Part shown: in pieces, positions 13,378 to 25,100 of the stretch
How positions within the stretch are numbered: the first letter of the stretch is position 1
How the letters are laid out: each line of letters opens with the position of its first letter
NCBI GenBank assembly: GCA_037074615.1
Contig: CM073545.1
Coordinates: forward strand, 16,200,001-16,264,000
Direction of reading: 5' to 3'
Source of the DNA: Leucaena leucocephala
Lineage: Eukaryota; Streptophyta; Magnoliopsida; Fabales; Fabaceae
DNA: 64,000 nt
Position numbers and translations under genes: made by a program
Notes under the pieces: generated by a model
Seen by the model: the letters and a program-made list of their open reading frames with translations, nothing else
What the model was told of the DNA's origin: nothing
Databases searched by the model: none

Positions 13378-14559
13378 TTTCTATCGCAATTTGATACTTG
13401 TTTTCCTTCTAATCTCACAACGAAAGCAAAGTGAATTTTCGCTATTCGACTGCGATTGAAGAACTATTTCGTCATTGACGTCTGTGAGGAATTACTGAAA
13501 ATTGCTTGGAGTCAGATGAAGCAGGGTCTTACTGTCTTACACACACAAGACACAACACGAAAAATCGTCTTCCCGCTACAATAATAACGGCGCTTTCGAA
13601 ATTGCCACGCTTCGTCGCAAGGCATGCGGTCAATTTTAAAATTACATTTTTTTTTAAAAAAAATAATAATAACGACGCTATCCAAAAAAGCTAAAGTTGA
13701 TTTCTTCATAAATTACTATAATATTTTTAGAAATAATTCACTAAATTTAAAGGATCAAATAGAACAAAACTTTCAAGTGTGTATCATGTAAGGTGGGAGA
13801 GAGTAAATGACTCACTCATTAAATTATTGGATTACTAATTAAACTGGTTAATATAAAATAAATAAAAGTTGTATATTATTATACTATCATCCAAATTTCA
13901 AAGCCCAAGATAATTTTTTTAAATCTAAATATCATAAAAGCAATAAAGTCACAGAAATCTATAAATCAAGTAAATAGATGGTGAATGGGATTACTTTATA
14001 AAGTTTAAAATTGAAATATTGCTATTTAATAATGCAATACTAAATTTCAAAGAATAATAATTGCTGTAAAGACTAAACTAACTAAAGATATTATTCAATA
14101 TGGCATTTCATCAACAATAAATAATCAATAATCATTTAAAATTAGTATAAATGATAGTAATTCTCATCTTTCAAATAAGTATTTGGGATTTAATACTCAA
14201 ATTTTCAATATAAAATAAACTTATTTAGAAAGATTTACCATTTACTATCTTCAATAAACTAAACTAAAATGAGACTAATCATCTTCAAACCAGTGATGCA
14301 AATACTTCTTATGAAGTTATGAGTTTGATCTGTTTGTAACCTTATACTATTAGTATCTATAACAAAGTGTTTATTCCTAAAAAAAAAATTTAAGCAAGAC
14401 ACAGTTCTAAGGATATATATATATATATATTTATATATATGTCATTTGAGTAAATCTTGAAGCTTATTTACAGAAGGTATCAATATAACTAGACTCTAAA
14501 TCCTTGCTAAGTAAGAGACTTCTCAATCAGCAACGGTTTTCTCTGATTTCCGTAGCAAC
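13378..14559. other. Intergenic between AP5Z1 promoter and UGT remnant
   Basis: The first 250 bases next to the AP5Z1 start are more GC-rich and are likely its promoter and leader. The rest is AT-rich with no gene seen. A (TA)n tract lies at 14413-14440. Confidence 0.5.
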
Positions 14560-16440
14560 TTCACTTTGCACATTCATTTGAAAGCTTCACAACAGATTCT
14601 TTTGTGAAGGAACCACCTTCATCTCTCTGAACTTCAACCCCAGCCTTTAGGCTTCTGCTAAACAACCTTGCATTGAAGAATTGATCACCTCTTTTAGGTA
14701 ATAAAACTAACTGACACTGATTCACAAGTACCTCTGTTAAAGAACCTGCGCACAATGTGTAATGAAGCACCCTATAGATGGATGTTCCAAAATCAATTGC
14801 TGTTGTACCCATCCTCCTTGTACTATCCATCTCTCTTCAACTCTTTGTTTAAACCCTTATGGTAAAGCTTCTTCAACTGTCTCAAACCCAATTGGTTGTC
14901 TTCTAGCCGCCAAAAATGGCATACATGTTCATCAAATTATATTATTAAACCATTGGTAACATGCGGAAAAAATAATTAAAAGGAAAATTAAGCATTTAAT
15001 CCTATAATTTGACTAGCTTACTGTTGGATTATACTTAATCTACCCTCGACAGATTAGGACCTAAGCCCAATACAAGTGGGGCTCTAATAAAAATAAAGCA
15101 TAATATGGGTTAAGTATGTACGATATATCCTTTACATGGAAAGGGAGTTACACAAGGGTGAGGTTGTCGTGTTATGTGGAGAGAATGAGAGGGAGGGGGT
15201 TATGTTAATGATAACTCAAATAAACAAGACTTCTCCTCCCTCATCTTAGTGCTCTTCTCTCTTCCATTTGTGTTATTTGTTGTGTTGCATGATTGAAGTT
15301 CAGATTAATACTCTACTTTCAAGTGAGTGATTCAATCAGACAATTGGATTCCAGGTATACCACGAAATTTTTTACTTACAATTCAGTTTTTGAAGTTTAA
15401 CTTAGTGCAAATTAGTCCTTGCTAAAAGACTAAATAATTTTTTGAAGTGTAGAAGCTAATAGATTAAACGGCTGAAACTGAGGACTAAAATAATTAATTT
15501 TCCCAAAAATAAATAAGTGAAAAAGGCATACCTGTGAGCTCCAGACACAACAAGTCTTGGAATTCATTGGGTTGTAATTCACTTCCAAGAGCACAATAAA
15601 TTACTGAACCATGCTTGAATCTTCCAAGCCAATGAACCCACTTCTCCTCTAAAGTAGAGGTAGGTGGCTCTGGTGTAAGAAACCCAGAAAGCAAGACAGA
15701 TTTTCCATGTAGGGTTTCCTGATAATCCACACCACAAAAGGACCCTCCATCTCTCTGCAACTTCTGAATCCAATTGCATCTGGCAAACCTGAATTAACCA
15801 TTCCATCAATGAAATGAACACCACTACAACAATCAGATTCCAAAACCGTAGCCAAAACTCGTGCTTCATAGACAGAAAGAGTGATGGAAGAATCTGCAGG
15901 AGGTAGTCCAACAATAGCTTGCATGGGATCAAACGTAGTAAACTTTGTTCCATGATATTGTCTCTTTAATGATTCTATGTAAGCTAATGATACTGCAGAA
16001 ACAGTCCAGTACTGAACAGTCTTGATGCCCAAGCTTTAAGCTAGCTTTGGGAGCCAATAAGCAGAATCAAAGAAGACAAAGTTTGGGCGGAGATCAATGA
16101 GAAGACTTTGAATTTGTTTGAGTACGATCCATGGCTGAGATGATGACTGGGAACCAAGAGTCATCAACGTCTGAGGTTGTCTCTGCACCATGAGGAAAAC
16201 CTTCAATACGAGGAATGGTGATGGGGACGAAGGTGATGAGATGAGGAAGAAGGTTTAAATGTTGTAATTTGGATTGTGTTCTTGTGGAGACGAAGAAGGA
16301 TATTTTGTGTCCTCTTTTGGCTAAGTTGTTGGATAATTGTAGATATCCAGTTAGGTGCCCCATTGCAAACCATGGAAAAATATGAGAAACCACTTCACAG
16401 AAACTCCATCGTTAATTACCATGCACATAAATATTATACG
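14560..16440 (-). pseudogene. UGT79-type glycosyltransferase pseudogene, copy 1
   Basis: Remnant of a family-1 UDP-glycosyltransferase (UGT79/flavonoid glycoside sugar-branching group; cytosolic, transfers a sugar from UDP-sugar to small molecules). Recognisable parts on the minus strand: the N-terminal block with WFAMGHLTGYLQLSN and KRGHKISFF (about 16370-16280), LITFVPITIPRIEGFPHGAETTSDV, DLRPNFVFFDSAYWLP, LGIKTVQYWTVSAVS, then GSVIYCALGSE (about 15610-15575). It resumes at 14926 with MPFLAARR and the PSPG region (GGWVQQ, then EHPSIGCFITHC). It is broken several ways: a frameshift just after the presumed start, a TAA after WLPKLA near 16037, frameshifts near 15780-15700, a TAA in the second exon after EEALP near 14863, and a one-base loss after FITHC. 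The 600-bp gap between 15527 and 14926 sits at a family intron site (see copy 2), and its acceptor AG appears lost. No functional enzyme can be made from it. Confidence 0.85.
15022..15352. mobile_element. Possible solo LTR or LTR fragment in UGT copy 1 intron
   Basis: The stretch starts TGTTGGATTATAC and carries an AAGCCCAATA-type block and a pyrimidine-rich part resembling a plant LTR leader (CTTCTCCTCCCTCATC). I could not find a clear CA end or target duplication, so this is tentative. The segment may simply be intron. Confidence 0.25.
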
Positions 16441-16780
16441 CAAGGGAGAAACTAGCATTATAATTAAATAGTAAATCATAATGAAGAGTTTTAATTAAGC
16501 CATTAATTAATATCATAGCCTGATGATCTGTTTAAACAGGAGAAATAAAAGCAGACGATAAAATAAATGCTTAAACGTTGATTCTGAGTGCCTGTTACAC
16601 ATAGAGGAGGTGTTTAAAACTGTTACTATTTTTAATTATAAACGAAACCTCCGTTGATACCTAGTCACTTCTTAATTTACACTGATCGGTTCTTTTAACT
16701 TCTTCCTCTACCATCCTGGGCATTTCCATCTAAATTTATGGAGGAATTAAATTGGCGATCAGTTAGCTGTGTGTGTTTGT

Positions 16781-16799
16781 GGGGGGGGGGGGGGGGGGG
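16781..16799. repeat. Poly-G tract, 19 G
   Basis: An uninterrupted run of 19 G preceded by a GT-rich stretch, in the spacer between the two UGT remnants. Such runs are error-prone in assembly. Confidence 0.9.
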
Positions 16800-16950
16800 A
16801 GGAAGATGCAAACAAACATCAATATTTTCTTTTTCTTGAATATTTACTTCGGACAAGATATTGATTATTCTGTCTCTTCATATATAAAAAATAAAAAATA
16901 AAAATTGGTATAATTAAGAAAACGAGACCAAAGTCATACGAGTCTTACAC

Positions 16951-17440
16951 TCATGATATTGTATCGTGGGAATTACATATAAAATAAATTTTGACCACTA
17001 AATATATATCCTTTGTGAAGATCATTAGCCCATCTTCTTTTTCTGCTTTCTTGACTTCAACACTAGCTCTGAAGCTTTGGCTAATCATCCTTGCATTTAT
17101 GATATGATCAAGAATGGTGGGTAATAATACTAACCGACATTGTCTGATCAGTGCTTCTATCATTGAACCAGAACCACAATGAGTAATGAAGCAACCTACA
17201 GAAGGGTGTTCCAAATATTAAGTTTTGCTGAACCCAACGTCCATGAACTATTCCTCTTCCTCTCACCCTTTCTTCAAATCCCTTTGGGAAACCTTCTTCT
17301 ACTGATCCATGTCCTTTTGGAGCTTTCACTGCCACCAAAAATGGCATGCCTATACGTACCAGAGTATGAAGTTGGGGTTTCATTATATTAGCATGAGAGA
17401 AAACAGTAGATTTAGGGATGGGTTGGTTGAATAGTTTCAT
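16951..17440 (-). pseudogene. UGT79-type glycosyltransferase fragment, copy 2 (second exon only)
   Basis: Only the C-terminal third of a UGT79-type enzyme remains. The minus strand shows GMPFLVAVKAPKG, EEGFPKGFEERVRGRGIV, then the PSPG box start (GRWVQQNLI). One extra T then shifts the frame before EHPSVGCFITHCGSGSM, which continues with RLVLLPTILDHIINAR and ASVEVKKAEKEDG. An acceptor-like TATAG precedes GMPF at about 17374, at the same point where copy 1 is interrupted, so an ancestral phase-1 intron probably lay here and exon 1 has been lost. The frameshift removes the UDP-sugar binding motif from any product. Same orientation as copy 1, so the pair is a relic of a tandem array. Confidence 0.8.
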
Positions 17441-18419
17441 TTCACCTTATTTTTAATCAGCTTACTTTAATTTTTTTTATTAGGTCCACATAATTTCTCT
17501 TGATTTCTAATCAAGTATATATAGTTTTTTTTTCTTTTTATTAGATTTATATAGTTTCACCTAATTTTTTTAATGAGGTGCTTGTAATTTTCTTTTTATC
17601 AGTCACTTGAAAAAATTTGAACTCAATATTGAAAGGGTATATCATTAATATATTTTTATATCAAATTTTACAAATAAGAATAATAAAACTCCATATTTTT
17701 TTAAATACATTGAAAGGGTTTGAATTCTTTTTATTCCCCACTCCACCCTTATCACCTTTTATAACTTCAAGGAGCTGAAATCTTGTATTTCGATTTATAG
17801 CAAGAGAAAAGGTTATCCAAAACTTTCTTTCTTGATAGTTATACGACTTTCTCTAATATAAAAGAGAGAACTAACATCCAGGACATGTTAAGCAGGGATC
17901 ATAACCTGTATTGATAAACACATTAAATATTTTAATCAAACTTCAGCAAGAGACAAAAACTTTCCCCTTTCATTCGACATTGTTCTTTTCTCTTCATCTT
18001 TGATGACTTTCTATGTTGGCATAAAACAGATTCCCCTCCAAAGAACCCCATTTTCCAACGCTAATGTGTTTATAACCGTGCAAATTTATGGCGCATGCAT
18101 GTTACATGTATACAGCTTCAAATCAAATGGAGCCGTCTGTTCAGTATGGCAAGCAGCATTACTCTTAAAAAATGATAAAGTTGAAGAATCCATCTACACT
18201 CCAAGAATTTGATTCCCTCGTCATTTCCCTGGCTTGCATTTCTCTGTAGAAGCCACCCCACCAGCAGAGAGCATCTTGAAAATGGATGGAGAATCAAACT
18301 TTGCATCAGAATAACATAATAAACAAAGCCAGGAAAGCCTCCCAAAGTTGAAAAACAAAGCCATATTTACATATACTGTAAGAAAAAATTTAGATGTCCA
18401 AGAGGAGGAAAGTGTAATA
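17441..18419. other. Intergenic, promoter side of the RING gene
   Basis: T-rich DNA with no gene seen. The last few hundred bases should hold the promoter and leader of the RING-H2 gene. Confidence 0.4.
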
Positions 18420-21194
18420 ATGAGAAGAAATATCAATAATTCTGCTCTCTCATCTGAGTCTCGCAGAACTGGTGTTAGAGCCTCTGGTTACCATATTCCC
18501 ATCGATAGCGACTCTTTCGAGGCGCCTGCGTTCTCCCGGTCTCCTTCTACACGTACTGCTCCTGTAAGTCCCATCTTCGTTTTCTTATCTTAGAACTCAT
18601 GTGTTGAGGGAAATTGTACTTCGAAAAGATTGTTGAAAAAATTGGATTGTGAGATTTGTGAAATATCACACTGCTCTTTGAATTGATATCTGCTCCACTA
18701 ATTGCTGCTAGATTATTCAGCAGCTATGAAAGCAGAGTTTTGTTAAATCATGTTCATATTATCAGGATGTTGAACTTGAATTATCATTGTTATAGACACT
18801 GAAATATTTGTATATTGGTTAATTCCAGCCTCAGATGACACCCAGTCCACTGAATCCTCTGTGGTATATGGAAGATAGAAGGCAAGCAGGGCTCTACAGC
18901 ATACCTGAGTAAATGCCAGATTTCACAAACTTACAAACTCAATAGCAAATGTCAAATGAGATTATTAGAGAATGAGTTTTCTTCATTAAGTATACTTAAT
19001 AGAACAAAATAAACCATTTTACATGTAAGAAGAAAATGGTATATGTACTTGTTATGAATAGTCTGCAGATGCTTGTCAGTGGAAGAAGAAGAAGTTTTGG
19101 GTGTATTATATTACAAATGGATGACAGAGAAGAGAATTGAGGAAAAATGATTACCACTTAATTTAATTACTGAAGCAATTGTTTGGATATACAAATCGCT
19201 ATCTGAGTAATAACTATTCTAACAAATTCATAACTAGATTACAATTACTACATGCTATAACATATTAACAGTAATATAGATGCGCGTATCGATAGTTATG
19301 AAATCTGTAATGTTTATAGAACTAAATTTGGATTTTTCTCCAGAAGTGACTCTTACGAGGTGCCTGTGTTCTACCAAGCTTCTTCGAGACATGCCACTCC
19401 CGTAAGTACTCCAACAATATTTATTTAAGAACCGAAACTTACATTAAACAATTATAAAAGAATTCTTGTTGAATCATGTTCATAGCTTCATAAAGTTGAG
19501 CTATCATTGTCGTAAAGCTAAGATATCTGTACCAGGTACAGACGACACCAAGTCCACAGAATCCTCCGAGGTATCAGGCAGATAGAAGGCATGCAGGACT
19601 CTACAGCATACCTAAGTAAGACCACAATACACAAACTTACGAGCTTATAACTAAATTAAATGGGATTACTAGAGCATGATTTTTCTTCTCTTAATTAAGT
19701 AGAAACTGTATGGAACAAGACAGATCATTTTACATGTAAGAAGAAAAAGGTATACAGGCCTGTTTCATGTTTTATAGAAACCGTATGCTTGTTAAAGTGT
19801 ATGGTTAAGTCCTGCATCATGCATCAAGTGATTAGAAAATAAATCAAAAGCATACAAGCTTGAGATGAGTCAACCCAAAGTAGCTTAAACTATTTTGGTA
19901 TAAAAGACAAGGCTCAAGTATAATTAATACAAAACTCTAACATAGATAACATGGAGAAATATAGATGATGTGTCAGTTACTATTCAATTTATATAAGTTT
20001 ATGCCATTAAATTTGGGAATTTTCAAATGTAGTGACTCTTATGAGGTGCCAGTGTTCTACCGAAATTCTTCTAGACAAGCCACTCCTGTAAGTACAATCT
20101 TTTTTCTTGGCTTCTTAGAACTTCAAACGTTGAGGAAAATTGCAAGTTACTTGTAAAGAATTAGTCAGAAATTCAGACTTTGGAACATTTGAATATCACA
20201 CTATTCTTTGAAGATACTATTTGCTTCACTAATTGATGCTTATTTGAGACCGATTATCCATAGCCCAGAGATTTATCTATCACCGAGAAACTTATATTCA
20301 GCAATGATAAAAGCAGAGTCTTGCTAAATCAATGTTCTTAGCAACAGAAAGTTGAGCTATCATTGTTGGAGGCGCTAAGATATGTGTATTTTTTTTTTTC
20401 CAGTATTTGCAGGATGAGAGAACGTCAAATGTAGTGAACCATCCTCGATTTCTGGAAGACAGGTTAAACTTACAATGTTCATTCTTCGTATACAAGACCT
20501 ACACTAGTTAGTTCTAAATTTCATATTAATATGTTATTTAGTTGCCTGAGCTTGTGAATTTGAAGTTAGACGGGGGGGAAACTCAGATTGATTCACTAAC
20601 CTTGAAGCAATTTACAGTTTTCCAGCACAGCCGCATATTCTCAATAGAGATACAGGAATGGGATTCAACCCCAGGCTCAGAGAAACTCACCAGCCATCAG
20701 TTCCGCCTCGAAGATTGGCACGCCAATCAGATACGCAAGCTCCAACGGCGCTGGAAAATCCCAGATCTAGAGCATTGAGCAAGCTGAAGAAAGAAATCTA
20801 CGAACCGAACATTCCAACTTCAAAGATGCTAGCGAAGAAATTGAGCTTCTATTACAGAGACTCAAAAAGTGTGAAGGCCTTGAAGGATATGGAGAACAAG
20901 GAAAAGAACGAAGACGGAAAGAGTTGTGCGGTGTGCTTAGAGGATTTCGTGCCGAAACAGGAGGTAATGGTGACGCCTTGCAAGCACATGTTTCATGAGG
21001 ATTGTATAATGCCATGGCTGAGAAGCCAAGGTCAGTGTCCGATCTGTAGATTCGTGATCTGCGAGAAAGAGAGGGAGAATCCAATGCCGTTGAACGACGA
21101 TGATGTTGGCACCAGTTACCTAATACCAGGGGAGCTTCTGTCAATTGTGAGGGCCATGGAAGAAGCCTTCCGATTGGATCCCGAAACTCATTGA
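18420..21194 (+). CDS. RING-H2 finger protein, probable E3 ubiquitin ligase
   Basis: Proposed exons: 18420-18563, 18829-18908, 19344-19401, 19536-19615, 20033-20087, 20404-20462, 20648-21194. They join to an open frame of 340 residues. The RING is near the C-terminus with zinc ligands C252, C255, C270, H272, H275, C278, C289 and C292, in C3H2C3 order (CAVC, CKHMFHEDC, CPIC). W282 follows, as in E2-binding RING-H2 domains. The product would be a soluble ubiquitin ligase; no membrane segment is visible and the substrate is unknown. The N-terminal half is low in conserved domains and made of repeats: three versions of a SDSYEVPVFY..SSR.ATP unit (end of exon 1, exons 3 and 5) alternate with two versions of a TPSP.NP..Y..DRR.AGLYSIP unit (exons 2 and 4, each 80 nt). 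The exon 6-7 junction (acceptor TAG at 20645-20647) is the least certain; it was chosen because it preserves phase. Confidence 0.75.
18564..20403 (+). repeat. Tandem duplication of an exon pair with its introns in the RING gene
   Basis: Exons 2 and 4 are both 80 nt with the same phases. Exons 3 and 5 are 58 and 55 nt with the same phases. Intronic sequence is also repeated: the segment after exon 1 (from 18564) resembles that after exon 5 (from 20088), including a gttgaggaaaattg-type block and a later aatatcacact block. Each exon pair starts and ends in phase 0, so copies can be added or skipped without shifting the frame. Confidence 0.75.
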
Positions 21195-22112
21195 TTTGCC
21201 AATTCCAAAGGAAACAAAATTTGCCTACTTTTGGAAACAATTTATATTGGGAATTTGAACCAGTGTGTGTTCATCTTGAGCAAAAATTCTGTAATGAAAT
21301 TTTCTTGCAAGCTTTGAGCAAAAGTTCTGTTACTTGTGTACAAATCTAACCCTTCTGTGGCCTTTGCATCACAATAACATTCTTAGTCTACATGGATCCA
21401 AAGCTAAGGTATTTGCATATATGCTCTTGGTAGCAGTTCGGTGATCTTCCATGCTTACACACTTCCAGCTTCTGCATAGCCCTGAGACGTGATTCCTGGT
21501 AATTTTTATAAACATATTGAAACTGAGTTTGCATGCTTAAGCTCCAATGATAATCTTCACAACAAATTTGCATGAGAAATCCCCCAATATACAATTTACT
21601 CACGAAATCACCTGAAAATTGTTTAAAAAAAACACTGGAATATTTCTTCAACCGTGCAAGTTATTTTCACAAAATATAGATATTTGTATATTACAATAAT
21701 ATACATTACATAGAGAAAGTTAACTTTTATTTTTAAGTATCTTTGCCCAATAAATTTTATAATAGATATTTTTTAACATTTTTTTAGAAAATATTTTCTT
21801 ATAAATGACATATTTCGAGTTATAAATATGATAAATAAAATAACTAAAACAAAGCCAACATATTACATGGCAGGTTGACATCCGTTAGATGAAGTAAAAG
21901 GCTAAGATTTAATTTACCAAATCGGCGCCTTTGAGTAACAAACCCATTCGCGCGTGGATTCTCAGTTTCTCTCCCGCTGCCATCAGCTCGGCTGTACTCA
22001 ACTGAGAGGCCCGAACTCGATCCCCGAAGCGCATTCGTGTTTCGCAACCCCGGAAGAGAGGTCGCTACTTGGAAAGTTTGGGTGTGAAATCGTCGCTGTA
22101 GAATATCGGGCA
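21195..22112. other. Spacer between RING and FIE genes
   Basis: Contains the 3' UTR of the RING gene. The GC-richer 150 bases before 22113 are the probable FIE leader. Open frames overlapping it on either strand have no recognisable family. Confidence 0.5.
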
Positions 22113-25100
22113 ATGTCCAAACCTGTTCCGGTTGCTTTGGGCTGCGAACCAGTCGTGGGTTCCTTGACATCTTCGAGGAAGAGGGACTACAAGGTCACGA
22201 ATCGCCTCCAAGAGGGCAAACGCCCTTTGTACGCCGTCGTTTTCAACTTCATTGACTCCCGCTACTTCAACGTTTTTGCTACCGTCGGTGGCAATAGGGT
22301 TTGTGCTCTTTCTCTGTTTTGTTTCGGAGAAAATGTTAGAAAACGTGATTTCCTTTTCAAAACTTGAGTCTTTTCAGTTCGTATTTGCATATTTCTCTCC
22401 TTTGGTGTATATATTGGCTTTGGTTAGCATTAGTAGCATGTGGTGGATGGATTCATTTACTTTCAATGAAATTTTAGTTTTCCTCTAAACTGTAGAATTC
22501 ATTGACAATTCAAAGTTGGCTTAGTTGGAGCTGTGGGATTTTCTCTTTCGTATCTGTCTCTGTAGTCTGTAGTGGATTCTAGTCTTCCATGTAGAATCGC
22601 TCAGTCAATTCTAGTCATGGATTTTGCCCTTAGCTATCGTGCAGTCATTTATTAATTAAAGGGGAAATGGGGAAACATTTTGAGTTATAAATTTTGATTT
22701 TGTTTAATGTCACATTAGATTATTTACACGATGCTGGAGAATGGATGCTTGTTGCTTGCTCGGATTGATTGATTATGTTGCTTAGCATTGTCGGAAAAAA
22801 AAATTCTAACGAAATGTTTCATTTAGCAATAGCTATGCATATGTTTTTGTTGCATCTTAGAGCTGTAATCATACATTTCTAAGTGAAAGCAGGTGAAATT
22901 GATTAGAGTTTGGCTCTTCAGATGCTGGATCTTCTATAGCGGTGCTTTGCCCTTTACGTTCTGCTTATATTCTATAATATATACGAACTGGCACTTATTT
23001 GTCTGATTTATTTTAAATATCTTGACTAAACACAAGTGGAACTAGTTTCTTGTCTCTTTCTAGTTAGTTAATGGTCAATCTTTTATTAAAGAAAAAATTG
23101 TAATAATCTTCTTTTTTTAATCAATTAGGTTACGGTTTATCAATGTCTTGAAGGAGGAGTTATAGCTGTTTTGCAATCATACGTTGATGAAGATGTAAGT
23201 GAAGATTGCCATTTGCCTCCTTCTACTTCAAGTTTAATAAGTTCCTGTGGAAGGTTGATGCAATTTTAATTTGTTTTGTAGACCAGAAGGATGAGTCTTT
23301 TTACACTGTAAGTTGGGCATGTAACATTGACGGGACCCCATATGTAGTTGCTGGTGGATTCAATGGTATAATCCGAGTGATTGATGCTGGCAGCGAGAAG
23401 ATACACAAGGTATTGCAAGATTCTAGTATTATTCCTCTTCTTACTATAGTTGACTGAACCCATTTTCATGATAATATTGATGGAATTTGGTCTGTCTACC
23501 TGAAGTAGAGGGACCGGCTTATTGTAAGATTTTCATTTTTCATGTAGGATGTTTGTTAAGAGTTTTGCCTAACAGTCTTTCGATTTTAAGAATTTAAAGG
23601 ATTTCTAGCAAGCTGAATATCTTGATAATTGAAAATATGTTATATTTTTACTTTCCCCTGACGTGATACTATTATTCTTGCAGAGTTTTGTTGGCCATGG
23701 GGACTCCATAAATGAAATCAGAACTCAGCCATTGAAGCCATCACTTGTGGTGTCTGCAAGCAAAGTAAATAGAATGAACTTTCTTTATTTAACTGATTCA
23801 AGTATTATTTATCTTTTCTCCCAATAATGTCAAAAATTGACCAGGATGAGTCTGTTCGATTATGGAATGTTCATACGGGAATATGTATTTTGATATTTGC
23901 TGGTGCTGGGGGTCATCGCAATGAAGTTCTGAGTGTAGTAAGTATATTGTGCAAAGAATGTGTGGTCGAGGATTTTGGATGTTACCAGTACCGACAATAT
24001 TTGGTTATTGTAGGACTTTCATCCATCAGACATATATCGAATTGCTAGTTGTGGCATGGACAATACTGTGAAGATTTGGTCTATGAAGGGTATGTTTCAA
24101 TAGTAGTTTTTTCGTTGATTTTGTATATCCTGATGTCATTTATGCCATTTTAACTTTTCTCTTTGGCCCATATTGCACTGCATGGCATAATCATAATGAA
24201 AAATATGAAATTTCTAAACAAGGGAAGCCTAAAGAACAAATTATTCTGGAAAAGACTGAGAATATCTTTATTTTTTCTGACAAAAAGATGTTGGATGATA
24301 TATTTACTTTTGCGATTCTGAATGTGACTACCTCTGCCTAATTATCCAGTAACTTAATAATGCTTGTTAATGATGTAACTTCAGTATAGCATGATTTTTT
24401 TCGTAAATTTTATGATACAGCATTGCTGAGATCATGATATGCCAATATGCTGTTTTCCCATTATGTCATGTCCTTTATGTTGCTGCAGAGTTCTGGACTT
24501 ATGTAGAGAAATCATTTACGTGGACAGATCTTCCTTCTAAGTTCCCCACAAAATATGTTCAGTTTCCTGTAAGTAAAAATTTATTCATGTTACATATCAA
24601 AATCTATTATAACTATATTCAATTTCAGGTGTTCATTGCTTCAGTCCATACAAATTACGTTGACTGTAATAGGTGGCTTGGTGATTTTATCCTCTCAAAG
24701 GTGAGGGATTGTTCTTATAAGTGTTAGTATATTTTTTAACAGGAGCAATTTGAGTGTGTTTGGCTGTGGAGAGAAACTATGGTCTAGCTGAAATTAATGT
24801 GACTTTGACGGTCTTTGGCTGCATCTATTATAAAAGTGAAGAATTAAAAACGGGTGACAACTTTGTATTTATAAGAACTATGCTTCTTGTCCCAGAGAAT
24901 GAGGCTTTTAATTGCTAGAACACTGATTTAGCACAGTTGGTCTTTGATAATTTCCCTGCCCTTCCAGTATTTTTTAGTTAATTCCTGAGGTGATGGATTG
25001 TAATGTTTCCAGAGTGTTGACAACGAAATTGTCTTGTGGGAACCTAAAGTGAAGGAACAGACTCCAGGGGAGGTTTGAATTATTCTCTTCCGCACTGTTC

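Noticed and set aside
20542..20778. Alternative reading frame over the start of the RING gene's last exon
   Set aside because: It ends before the RING, is in a different frame from the zinc ligands, and does not join to exon 6 in phase.
20767..21240. Long open frame on the minus strand opposite the RING domain
   Set aside because: It mirrors the coding exon with no family similarity, so it is a shadow.
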